NCBI RefSeq assembly: GCF_022921095.1
Contig: NZ_CP095054.1
Span: 62,001 to 126,000, forward strand
Origin: Hymenobacter aerilatus
GTDB taxonomy: Bacteria > Bacteroidota > Bacteroidia > Cytophagales > Hymenobacteraceae
Reading direction: 5' to 3'
Length of the DNA: 64,000 nucleotides
In this document: piece by piece, positions 49,935 to 58,171 of the stretch
Layout: every line of letters starts with the position of its first letter
How positions within the stretch are numbered: the stretch's first letter is position 1
The notes under the pieces: model-generated
Databases searched by the model: none
What the model was told of the DNA's origin: nothing
Seen by the model: only the letters and a program-made list of their open reading frames with translations
Translations under genes and position numbers: made by a program

Positions 49935-51179
49935 ATGAGAACTGACATCTCCCAGTGGGTTATCCATTTCATTCATCGGCGAAATCCTGAGACGGACCCG
50001 ATGCTCTTCGTGGCCCCCACCACCCATGAGCCGGTTGCCCATCCCGACGGCTTTACCTACACCGGTGAACCCTTGTTTGTCTCGTCCTTGTATGACGGTG
50101 ACCGGGACCAGGAGCCGGATATGTCGGCGTTTGGGGTGCTCCGGAAAATTCTGCACGATGGCTTTCTAAAAGCCGGCTGGTCTTATCGACAAACCAAGTC
50201 TGGTTTGCTGCCGACCATCTACGGGCCAAAGGCAGCGGTTTGCTTCACAGAGATGCCGCTGCACGGGCTGATTGATTATGCGACATCGAGGAACGCAGAG
50301 TATGCCGTGCAGGGCTACGGCCTGGCTTTTTTGAGAAATGAGCTGTTTGAGGCTGGCGCTCGGCCCGTGATATACGGGACCAGTGTCCAGCACCGGGAGG
50401 CGGATAAGCGGGACGCATTCGGCGGAATTGGGCTACGCACGCTGCACTCCTCACTCGGCATTGGCCTGCGAGAGCAATACCGCTACGTGGCCACCAACCT
50501 CACCCGAAAAATGGATTGGACGCACGAGCGGGAATGGCGTTGGGCCGATGTGCATGAGCGGTTTGAAGAGCCTGGCCTCCCCTTCTTCCTCCAGAATAAA
50601 CATCACGGCTTCAGCAAGCTAATAATCCTGGTTCAGACGGATAAAGAAGCGGAGCAGATTGTGGAGGAATTGCGTAATCAATACGATGCCGGCTATAATG
50701 ATTTCGACCTGGAGTACAATAAAAAACTGATTACCAACACCTCCGTTCTATCCGTTGAGTCGCTCGGCCGACTGTCAATCAATCTACAAACGGTACGGCT
50801 CGATGACTTACCATTGCGTGCCATCCCGAAGATTAAGGAGGTGAAAGTCAGCGACGCAACGCTCGAAAAGGTAGCCGCCGCCGTTGCCGAAGCTCAACGA
50901 AGAGCCCACGCCGCCTCGCAGGAGCTTTACACCAGAATTGGTGATGCGGGCATCGCCGGCTTTTCTAACCTATCTACCCACGACGGGCATTCGGAGATTA
51001 CCCAGGCACTGCTTCAACTTGGCCACGCTGATGCAGCTGGAGGCAGCTATATGCTATATGGAATCACGAGTTTTCCGGTTCAAAGCATCGACGTCAACGA
51101 AGCCGGGGCCCGGGCCGCCGCTGCCTATCTGAGCGAAGCACTGGGACAACCCTTTTATGTACGGACGTTCTGGGACTAG
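49935..51179 (+). CDS. Possible abortive-infection protein (AbiGi-like), partner of the STAND NTPase
   Basis: 414 residues. The centre reads AAVCFTEMPLHGLIDYATSRNAEYAVQGYGLAF, then GARPVIYGT, LREQYRYVATNL and DWTHEREWRW. The string CFTEMPL...YGxxF...ARPVIY...HEREWR recalls the AbiGi/DUF2971 type proteins associated with phage abortive infection. The last 120 residues (from about residue 295) seem an added helical domain. It follows the giant STAND gene by 23 bp in the same direction, so the two probably form an operon. The family call is tentative. Confidence 0.45.
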   Translation: MRTDISQWVIHFIHRRNPETDPMLFVAPTTHEPVAHPDGFTYTGEPLFVSSLYDGDRDQEPDMSAFGVLRKILHDGFLKAGWSYRQTKSGLLPTIYGPKAAVCFTEMPLHGLIDYATSRNAEYAVQGYGLAFLRNELFEAGARPVIYGTSVQHREADKRDAFGGIGLRTLHSSLGIGLREQYRYVATNLTRKMDWTHEREWRWADVHERFEEPGLPFFLQNKHHGFSKLIILVQTDKEAEQIVEELRNQYDAGYNDFDLEYNKKLITNTSVLSVESLGRLSINLQTVRLDDLPLRAIPKIKEVKVSDATLEKVAAAVAEAQRRAHAASQELYTRIGDAGIAGFSNLSTHDGHSEITQALLQLGHADAAGGSYMLYGITSFPVQSIDVNEAGARAAAAYLSEALGQPFYVRTFWD

Positions 51180-51634
51180 TGGCCTTGGTTAAAAGTTTAG
51201 TACAAAGGTTAAACGCCCTTTGCCAAATTAGAACGGACGTTGGGCAGTAAGCTGTGCTAATGCTGCTGCGTCAGCGTCACGCTCTGGTTACCCTATACCT
51301 GCTTACTACACTCATTTGGTTGGCCGTAACTTGAGCCGTTGCTGGTACTGCGCCAGCGTACGCCGTACCTCGCCGACGGAGTGTAGACCATTGAGGGAGA
51401 GATAAGGAGTTTGGTCTGGATGGTAAGGGAGGCGGCCGGCACGGCTCCGCCCGGCGCACCGAAACACCTGTGTCTGCCACTCCGAAATGCGTCCGACCAA
51501 TTTCTCGCCTACTTCGTGTCTATCAACCTGCTGCACCTCGGCGTAAACCAGCGCCTTGGGAAGGTAGTATCCGCTTCGTCAGGCTTTCGCTGGGCCTCGC
51601 CTCGCTGTACTATATCGGCCTCTGAAAAGCCGAA
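51180..51634. other. Gene-free stretch after the STAND pair
   Basis: About 450 bp with no convincing frame. Short open frames exist but have no family-like text. It probably marks a junction between the accessory block and the following transport genes. Confidence 0.4.
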
Positions 51635-51775
51635 GTGCCTGCCCCATTCGATTCCAACTCCATTCTTGCCACCGTCATCATCGGCCCCGACGGCCAGGTG
51701 GTCACCTGCCACGACGGCATGGCCGCGTACTACACCCCCGAGTTCAAGGCCGCGCTGGAGAAGCTGGTTCGGTAA
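51635..51775 (+). pseudogene. C-terminal gene remnant (46 codons)
   Basis: A short frame reading SILATVIIGPDGQVVTCHD, then GMAAYYTPEFKAALEKLVR and stop. It looks like the end of a real secreted or redox protein, but an in-frame stop lies four codons upstream of 51635 and no N-terminal part is found. Unassigned remnant. Confidence 0.35.
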
Positions 51776-51863
51776 GCGGCGTTGGCAGGGTGGGCGGATG
51801 AGTGCCCGAAATGAGCGGGGAGGGTCCGCCCCGAGGTTATAGCAAACTGCCTACCTTGCCGCC

Positions 51864-52775
51864 ATGTCCGATTTTCGTCTGCGCGTATTTGCCACCGTGG
51901 CCCGGCATCTGAGCTTTACCAAGGCCGGGCAGGAGCTGTTTGTGAGCCAGCCGGCCGTCACCAAGCACATTCGTGAGCTGGAAGCCCAGTACGGCCAGCG
52001 CCTGTTGGAGCGGCGCGGCAACCGCGTGAGCCTCACCGAGGCCGGCCGCCTGCTGCACGCCCACGCCGATGCCGCCGCCGCCGCCCAGCAGCAGCTCGAA
52101 GACCAGCTCCTGGCCCTGCGTGACCCCGAAGAGGCCGCCGGCCGCCTGCGCCTGGGGGCCAGCACCACCTTGGCCCAGTACGTGCTGCCGGGGTTGCTGC
52201 CCGCCTTTCAGGCCCGCTACCCGCAGGTGCAGCTCTCGTTCCTGAACGCCAATTCCGAGCGCATTGCCGATGCCCTACTACGCGGCGAGCTGGATTTGGG
52301 CTTTGTAGAAGGCCGCACCAAAAGCCACGACCTGCACTACGAGCCGTTGCTGCCCGACGAGTTGGTGGCCGTGCGCCGCGTCGCGCCCGGTTCCCCGCTC
52401 GCCACGCCGCTGTCCTTGGCCGAGGCCCTGGCCCACCCGCTGGTGTTGCGCGAGCGGGGCTCGGGCACGCTGGAAATTCTCGAATTTGCTCTGCGGGCGC
52501 AGCACATTAAGCTCAGCAGCCTTTCCGTAGCCCTTTACCTGGACAATACGGAAGCCATCAAGCGCTACCTCGAAGCCGCGCCGGCGGCCCTGGGATTCGT
52601 GTCGCGCCGGGCCCTGGACCGCGAGCTGGCGGCTGGACTGCTCGAAATCGTGCCCATCAAAGGGCTGCACCTGGCCCGGCAGTTCGAGGCACTCTGGGTG
52701 CAGGGACAGGTGCTGGCCCGGCCGGCCCAGCGGTTTCTGAGCTTCGTGCAGGGGCAATTCAAGGGGGCCAAATAA
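51864..52775 (+). CDS. LysR-family transcriptional regulator
   Basis: 303 residues. The N-terminal winged HTH is typical: RHLSFTKAGQELFVSQPAVTKHIRELEAQYGQRLLER. The effector-binding domain spans residues 90-295 (GRLRLGASTTLAQYVLPGLLPAFQARYP...). It lies 283 bp upstream of a YeiH-type transporter gene in the same direction; in Escherichia coli the LysR protein YeiE controls yeiH, so a similar pair is likely. A perfect ATAAC-N5-GTTAT repeat in the gap may be its binding site. Confidence 0.9.
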   Translation: MSDFRLRVFATVARHLSFTKAGQELFVSQPAVTKHIRELEAQYGQRLLERRGNRVSLTEAGRLLHAHADAAAAAQQQLEDQLLALRDPEEAAGRLRLGASTTLAQYVLPGLLPAFQARYPQVQLSFLNANSERIADALLRGELDLGFVEGRTKSHDLHYEPLLPDELVAVRRVAPGSPLATPLSLAEALAHPLVLRERGSGTLEILEFALRAQHIKLSSLSVALYLDNTEAIKRYLEAAPAALGFVSRRALDRELAAGLLEIVPIKGLHLARQFEALWVQGQVLARPAQRFLSFVQGQFKGAK

Positions 52776-52967
52776 AGGCTGGCGATGCCGGATAACCATT
52801 CGGTGTCAGCTGGCAGCGGCTGTACTTATACAGCAGGAGGTGAACCGGGTGGTTCGTCCAACGGCAGATTGGCGATGGCACAGGTCTGCCGGTGCCGTAA
52901 CAACTGCTGCCACGGCCATCCGGGCGGCTCAAGACTGGCGGGAATGCAAAAATCAGCTATTCTATAA

Positions 52968-52982
52968 ATAACTTTTGGTTAT
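52968..52982. promoter_or_regulatory. LysR-type binding site ATAACTTTTGGTTAT
   Basis: A perfect 5-bp inverted repeat with a 5-bp spacer, T-N11-A geometry, 44 bp upstream of the -7 box of the transporter gene. Confidence 0.5.
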
Positions 52983-53025
52983 GCAGGATAACACGATTGG
53001 ATAATCCTTTGCGTAGGGGTCGCCG

Positions 53026-53033
53026 TATATTTG
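53026..53033 (+). promoter_or_regulatory. -7 promoter box TATATTTG of the transporter gene
   Basis: Perfect TAnnTTTG match, 25 bp before the ATG at 53059; the LysR-type site lies just upstream. Confidence 0.6.
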
Positions 53034-53058
53034 CCTCAGAAACAACCCCCTCCCGCTC

Positions 53059-54129
53059 ATGGCACTCCCGGTTCATTCCGCAACTCCGCAAGCCCCTGAT
53101 TCGCCGCTCGCTCCCGCTCCGGCGCAGGAACCGGCCGCTCCTGAATTCAACGAAACCACCGGCTTCTTCCGCCACCTGCACACGCCCCGCGTGCTGTTCG
53201 GGCAGGATTTCACCCTGAAGCAGGTGGTGTTCGTGCTGTTCTTCGTGTTCTGCCTCACGCCCTGGGCCTCGCCGCCCATTGCCCTGGCCCTGGGCTTGGT
53301 GCTGGCCCAGACCATCGGCAACCCCTTCACTACCCAAACCAAAAAGGCCACGGCCAAGCTGCTGCAGTTCTCGGTTATCGGGCTGGGCTTCGGCATGAAC
53401 GCCCACGCGGCGGTGCAGGCCGGCAAGGAGGGCATCCTGTTCACGGTGGTGTCCATCTTCGGCACGCTGCTGCTGGGCCTGGTGGTGGGCCGGTGGTTGG
53501 GGCTGGGCCGGCACGTGGTGCATCTGATTTCGTGCGGCACCGCCATTTGCGGCGGCTCGGCCATCGCGGCCATCGGGCCGGTGCTGCGGGCCAAGGACGA
53601 GGAGATGTCGGTGGCCCTGGGCACGGTGTTCGTGCTCAACGCGCTGGCCCTGTTTGCCTTCCCGCCCATCGGCCACGCGCTGGCCATGACTCAGAACCAG
53701 TTCGGCCTTTGGTGCGCCATTGCCATCCACGACACCAGTTCGGTGGTGGGCGCGGCGGCCGCCTACGGCAATAAAGCCCTGGAAGTAGCCACCACCGTGA
53801 AGCTGGCCCGGGCCCTGTGGATTATCCCGATTTCCATTGGCACGGCCATGATTTTCAAGCAGAAGGGCGTCAAGGTGAAAATTCCCTATTTCATCTTCGG
53901 CTTCATCGCCGCCATGCTGCTCAACACCTTCGTGCCCGCCGCCAAGCCCCTGGGCCCGGTGATGGTGAACCTGGCCAAAATCGGCCTCACGGTGACGCTG
54001 TTTTTCATCGGCGCGGGCCTGTCGGCCAAGGTGGTGCGCTCGGTGGGCATCAAGCCCTACGTGCTGGGCATCCTGCTCTGGTTGGTGATTTCGACTGGCT
54101 CGCTCTACGTGATTCTGCACACGGTATAG
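53059..54129 (+). CDS. YeiH-type putative sulfate/anion exporter family transporter
   Basis: 356 residues. After a polar 45-residue N-terminal extension rich in Pro and Ala, about ten membrane helices follow. Family motifs include FSVIGLGFGMNAHAA, ISCGTAICGGSAIAAIGPV, AIHDTSSVVGAAAAYG and LTVTLFFIGAGLS, as in UPF0324/YeiH. The substrate of this family is unproven; sulfate-related or other organic/inorganic anions have been suggested. The LysR gene upstream probably regulates it. Confidence 0.88.
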   Translation: MALPVHSATPQAPDSPLAPAPAQEPAAPEFNETTGFFRHLHTPRVLFGQDFTLKQVVFVLFFVFCLTPWASPPIALALGLVLAQTIGNPFTTQTKKATAKLLQFSVIGLGFGMNAHAAVQAGKEGILFTVVSIFGTLLLGLVVGRWLGLGRHVVHLISCGTAICGGSAIAAIGPVLRAKDEEMSVALGTVFVLNALALFAFPPIGHALAMTQNQFGLWCAIAIHDTSSVVGAAAAYGNKALEVATTVKLARALWIIPISIGTAMIFKQKGVKVKIPYFIFGFIAAMLLNTFVPAAKPLGPVMVNLAKIGLTVTLFFIGAGLSAKVVRSVGIKPYVLGILLWLVISTGSLYVILHTV

Positions 54130-54191
54130 CGCAAAGCGCACGGAGGAAGTTGGACTACCGAAGCAGCTATAACAACCTCATTTTCAATGCC

Positions 54192-54854
54192 ATGCGCATC
54201 ACCAAATACATTCATTCCTGTTTGCTGTTCGAACTCGACGGCCAACAGATTCTTTTCGACCCGGGCAAGTTTTCCTTCATCGAAGGCTTGGTGCACCCCG
54301 AGGTTTTCAAAGACGTATCGGTCATCATCATCACCCACAACCACCCCGACCACCTCGACGTGGCGGCGCTTCAGAAAATCGTGGCCCTGCGTCAGGTCAT
54401 TATCATCTCTAACCGCGAGGTGGCAACCGAACTGAAAGCGCACGGCCTCACGGTGCAAATCCACGAGGAAGGTCGCCTAGACTTGGGCGTGTTTCAGCTG
54501 CTGGCCCTTCCGGTGCAGCACGAGGCCATTCTCGACAGCCCCTTGCCGCAAATGACCGCCTGGCTGGTGAATGGCAAGGTGCTAAATCCCGCCGACTCTT
54601 TTGCTAACAATTTGTTGCCCTTCGCGGGGGTGGAAATGCTCCTGCTGCCCGTCACCGCGCCTTTTCTCACGGAGCTGGTGGTGGCCGATTTCGCCCTGAA
54701 AATGCGTCCCAGGCAAATTTTGCCCGTACACGACGGCTACCTCAAGCCCTTCTTCATCCAGCAGCGCTACGAGAACTACGGGCCGTATTTTGAGAAGCAC
54801 GGCATCGTGTTTCACCGGCTGGCCGAACCGGGCGATGCCATTACCCTCCCGTAG
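54192..54854 (+). CDS. Metallo-beta-lactamase-fold hydrolase
   Basis: 220 residues from ATG 54192. The zinc motif ITHNHPDHLD (HxHxDH variant) near residue 44-53 and the later ADSF and PVHDGYLKPFF segments fit the L-ascorbate-lactonase/UlaG-like branch of the fold. The N-terminus ITKYIHSCLLFELDGQQILFDPG matches as well. It starts 62 bp after the transporter and overlaps the DUF202 gene. The substrate is unknown. Confidence 0.82.
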   Translation: MRITKYIHSCLLFELDGQQILFDPGKFSFIEGLVHPEVFKDVSVIIITHNHPDHLDVAALQKIVALRQVIIISNREVATELKAHGLTVQIHEEGRLDLGVFQLLALPVQHEAILDSPLPQMTAWLVNGKVLNPADSFANNLLPFAGVEMLLLPVTAPFLTELVVADFALKMRPRQILPVHDGYLKPFFIQQRYENYGPYFEKHGIVFHRLAEPGDAITLP

Positions 54855-55149
54855 CCTACTCCCTTATGCCGCTACCCCCCCCACCAACCCACTCGCCCTC
54901 TCGGACCGGCTGGCCCTGCAACGGACCCGGCTGGCCAATGAGCGCACTTTGCTCACCTACGTGCGCACCAGCCTGGCGCTGGTGGGCTTCGGGCTGGCGC
55001 TCCTTCAGTTTCACCCCGAGCGGGGCGGCCGGTTGGGTTACTCCGCGCTGGCGGTGGCGGGGCTGGTGCTGACGGTCGGGCTGCTGCGCTTTCGGGCCCA
55101 TTGCCGGGAATTGGCGGCCTGCCAGCTAGCAAGCGGCGAAGGTAGTTGA
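54835..55149 (+). CDS. DUF202 membrane protein
   Basis: 104 residues from ATG 54835, overlapping the previous gene by 20 bp. The DUF202 signature RTRLANERTLLTYVRTSLALVGFG leads into the first helix, and a second follows (YSALAVAGLVLTVGLLRF). Small YidH-like membrane proteins of this kind have no established role. A downstream in-frame start is lacking, so the long N-terminus may be real. Confidence 0.75.
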   Translation: MPLPSRSLLPYAATPPTNPLALSDRLALQRTRLANERTLLTYVRTSLALVGFGLALLQFHPERGGRLGYSALAVAGLVLTVGLLRFRAHCRELAACQLASGEGS

Positions 55150-55197
55150 GCAACAAAAAACCCCGGTGCTACCCGAAGCAAAAGCGTTTGCGCCCCT

Positions 55198-55232
55198 AAA
55201 AAAGCCCCTGATGCGACATGCACCAGGGGCCT
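55198..55232 (-). terminator. Terminator of the beta-propeller lipoprotein gene
   Basis: On the minus strand GCCCCTG, a 13-nt loop, CAGGGGC and a run of six T, 18 bp after the stop codon of the gene at 55251. A weaker A-rich stretch on the other side may also serve the convergent DUF202 gene. Confidence 0.8.
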
Positions 55233-55250
55233 TCTTGGTCAGCAGCCGGC

Positions 55251-56723
55251 TTACGGCTGCGTGAGCGTGACCGCGCCGGCCGGGTTTTTGTCGCCGAGCA
55301 CCACCACGGCGAACCGGCCTGCCAGCCGCAGCCGAATCTGGTAGTAGGCGTTGACTTCGACTGCGCCACCATCATCGGTTTTGAAGGAAATGACCGGCTC
55401 CGGGGCCACCAATGCGGTTTTGCTGTCCGACAGGTACAGGGTGTAGGTGGTGTTGGCGGCCAGCTGCTTGAGGGCCAGTACCATTTCGTCGAGGTCTTCG
55501 GTGGGGCGGATGGTGGCCCCGCCGCCCACGCCGGGCACCGGCTGCGTACCCACGGGCACCAGGCGGATGTTCACCGGCGTCACCGGCGTGAAGGCTTCCA
55601 GCCCACTGGCGCCGGGGCTGCCACCGCCGGCTTTCACCACGTAGAGCAGGGCCTGCGGGGCCTGGCCGCTGCCGGTTTCGGTGAGCTTGGTGTTGGTTTT
55701 GGTGTCGATGCTGACCAGCGCGTCGCCGTTTTCCAGGCCCACGTAGAGCTTGCTGCCGTCGCCGTTGGGCCACACACCGTGCGGGTTGGCCCCCACCGGG
55801 ATAGTGGCCAGCAGCTGGCGCTGGCGCGAATACACCTTCACCGCGTTTTCGCCGCCCACGGTTACGTAAGCGAAGTCGCCGGCGCTGGCCCCGCTGAAGC
55901 GGGTGCCGCCGCCGGGGCCGGCCATGTTCACATGGTTGGTGCCGGGGCCGGTGTCAATCACGCCTTCCACGGCGTAGGTCTGGGCGTTCACCACGGTCAC
56001 CTTGCCCACGTCTTTGTGGGTCATCCAGACCTGCTGGCCGTCCTCGGTCACCACCAGGTTGGGCGAGAACTTGCTCACCACCGGCACCCGGGCAATGACC
56101 TCGCGCTTCTTCACATCAATTACGTCGAGCGTAGCGGTTTCGGAGTGGTCCACGAAGGCCACTTTGCCATCGGGCCGGAACACGACCATGCTCGGCTCGT
56201 GCTCGGTGGCAATGTTTTTCACCACCTGCATTTTCTCCACGTCAATCACCGTCACGTAATCCTTGCCGCGCACCGCCACCCAGAACTGTCTGCCGTCGGG
56301 CGAGAAAAAGCCCTCGTGGGGGTTGCGGTCCACGTACACCTTGCCCTTCACGGTGTTGGTGGCCAGGTCGATAAAAATCACCGCGTTGGTGAGCGTGGCA
56401 ATCACGCCCAGCGTCTTGCCGTCGGGCGACACCCCCAGCCCGTGCACGTTCGACTCCTTGTCGTAGAGCGGGCTCAGAAACTCGGGCCGGCCCTTGCCCA
56501 AGCGAATCACGCCCAGCAGCCGGTTGGTGCTCGGGTCGTGCACCGACACGGTATTTGAGGACTGGTCGGCCAGGTACACCCGGTCGGCGGCGCTGGCTGC
56601 GATGGGGCCGGGGTCGGGCGGAATGACCATGTCGGGCTCGGTTTCCTCGCTGTTCTTTTTCGAGCAGGCCCCGAGCAACAGCGTGGCTGCCAGGGCCCAG
56701 GTGGATAAGGTAGTGATGCGCAT
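55251..56723 (-). CDS. YVTN-type beta-propeller lipoprotein
   Basis: 490 residues from ATG 56723 with a lipobox (LLLGAC). Beta-propeller repeats follow: VYLADQSSNTVSVHDP, GRPEFLSPLYDKES, HEGFFSPDGRQFWVAVRGKDYVTVIDV, VAFVDHSETATLDVID. The last 90 residues form another beta domain with FTPVTPVNIRLVPVG. The gene is paralogous to the one at 58172, with the same repeat order. Surface-exposed propellers like this bind ligands or enzymes; the actual partner is unknown. It lies 107 bp after a lipoprotein gene on the same strand. Confidence 0.8.
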   Translation of the reverse strand: MRITTLSTWALAATLLLGACSKKNSEETEPDMVIPPDPGPIAASAADRVYLADQSSNTVSVHDPSTNRLLGVIRLGKGRPEFLSPLYDKESNVHGLGVSPDGKTLGVIATLTNAVIFIDLATNTVKGKVYVDRNPHEGFFSPDGRQFWVAVRGKDYVTVIDVEKMQVVKNIATEHEPSMVVFRPDGKVAFVDHSETATLDVIDVKKREVIARVPVVSKFSPNLVVTEDGQQVWMTHKDVGKVTVVNAQTYAVEGVIDTGPGTNHVNMAGPGGGTRFSGASAGDFAYVTVGGENAVKVYSRQRQLLATIPVGANPHGVWPNGDGSKLYVGLENGDALVSIDTKTNTKLTETGSGQAPQALLYVVKAGGGSPGASGLEAFTPVTPVNIRLVPVGTQPVPGVGGGATIRPTEDLDEMVLALKQLAANTTYTLYLSDSKTALVAPEPVISFKTDDGGAVEVNAYYQIRLRLAGRFAVVVLGDKNPAGAVTLTQP

Positions 56724-56830
56724 GGAGGGATGAAATGGTTGGGAGAGGATGATAAAAAACGAAGGCTGGCTCGTTATGAAACGGGCCAGCCTTCGGGCCG
56801 TTGCGGGGCTACCGTACAAGCTTCGGGACC

Positions 56831-58060
56831 TTAGCGCGGAGCCGGCGTCAGCAGCTGGCCGTTTTCGACGGAGCTGATTTGCACCACCTGGGTGGCGCTG
56901 CCGGTTTTACCCGCCGCGTCGGTTACGGCGGCTTTGATGGTGACGCTGGTTTTGCCGCCCAGCTGCAGGGTGCCGCCCACGCTCCAGCCGAAGGTGGTGC
57001 GCACGAAGCCGCTGGGGTCCAGCTCGCTGCCGGCCGTGTTGAACACCGGGGCCAGGTTGCCGCCGGCCGGAATCACGTTGCCGTTGGGCTGAAGCAGAGG
57101 CACGTCGAAGGTGACCTTTAGACCCGGCGCGTAGCGGTTCACGCCGGCGTTGGATTGCGTCTTGTCCTCAATCGTGCCGCGGTCGGCGGCGGGTTTGCCG
57201 AAGGTGCCGTCCCCGTTTTCGGCCACGTTGATGCCGTTGCGCGACTTATCGAGCGCCGACACCTGGATGAAAAAGAGCGCGCCGCTGGTGGGCGGGGCCG
57301 GCAGCACACCCGCCGTCTGGATGCCGGGGCTGATGCTGGAGGGAGTGCGCGGGGCAATCATGGTCACCGTGGGGCCATCGGGGCTATCCACCGTGCCGTA
57401 GGTGATGGGTTTGGGAGCAGGCGTCAGGGCCTCGCCGCTGATGACCCCGCCGGGGCCGGGGGCCACTTTCAGCAGGCGGGTGGCCGTGGCTTTGCGGCCG
57501 GCGCGGTCCGTTACAGAGGTAGTGAGCGTGCAGCTGGTGGTGCCGGCGGCCACCGATTCCAGCACGTGCCAGCTCACCCAGGTGGTTACGCCGGGGCCGG
57601 GGGTGTCGTCGGTACCGGCGATGTTGAAGAGCGAGGCCAGATTGGTGCCCTTGGGAATGGTGCCACCGTCGGGCTTAATCAGGTCCACGTCGAGGCTGGC
57701 CGTGAAGCCGGGCAGGTTCACGTTGGGCTGGCCCAGGGCGGCGGTGTTGCGGATGTTGAGGCTTTCCTTGGTCGGGATGGCCACCGTGTCCTTGGTCACG
57801 ATTTCCAGGTTAATGGCGAAGCCCGTGCCGTTGTAGTCGACCGTGGTGGCGTTGCCCAGCCGCCCGCCGGGCATGATGGTCGCGCCCTCTACCGGCGACA
57901 CGATGTTGAGCACCGGCGGCGCGCTGGTGTCAGTGATGGCCTCATTGTCCTTCTTGCAGCCGCCGAGCAGCAGCGCACACGCCGCCACCGGCAGCAAGAA
58001 CCGCTTGAGCGACTGCGCCCGGGAGCTGATACCAGTGGGTTGATTGAAAACAGGTTGCAT
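56831..58060 (-). CDS. Unknown lipoprotein with repeated beta domains
   Basis: 409 residues with lipobox LLLGGC near residue 35. Two or three similar blocks of about 115 residues follow, each with a NVNLPGF/VTFDVPL-type strand and a Gly-x-x-xP-x-G-x-N-LA turn (IPKGTNLASLFN, IPAGGNLAPVFN), then SVTDRAGRKATATRLLKV or AVTDAAGKTGSATQVVQI. The pattern suggests tandem Ig-like folds at the cell surface. It sits between two beta-propeller genes on the same strand, probably one operon. No family name is certain. Confidence 0.6.
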   Translation of the reverse strand: MQPVFNQPTGISSRAQSLKRFLLPVAACALLLGGCKKDNEAITDTSAPPVLNIVSPVEGATIMPGGRLGNATTVDYNGTGFAINLEIVTKDTVAIPTKESLNIRNTAALGQPNVNLPGFTASLDVDLIKPDGGTIPKGTNLASLFNIAGTDDTPGPGVTTWVSWHVLESVAAGTTSCTLTTSVTDRAGRKATATRLLKVAPGPGGVISGEALTPAPKPITYGTVDSPDGPTVTMIAPRTPSSISPGIQTAGVLPAPPTSGALFFIQVSALDKSRNGINVAENGDGTFGKPAADRGTIEDKTQSNAGVNRYAPGLKVTFDVPLLQPNGNVIPAGGNLAPVFNTAGSELDPSGFVRTTFGWSVGGTLQLGGKTSVTIKAAVTDAAGKTGSATQVVQISSVENGQLLTPAPR

Positions 58061-58171
58061 GGTGTAGGGTTGTGGTTACAAGTGAATTCAGTTTAGGTTA
58101 GCTCGGCATTGCCGCGTGGATGGTTGCCCCGGCGGCCAGTATTCGCCGTCGGACGCCCAGTCCAAGCCGGA

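Noticed and set aside
51411..51842. 143-codon + strand frame after the STAND pair
   Set aside because: Mixed, low-quality text with no domain; a different frame in the same DNA gives a more protein-like C-terminal remnant.
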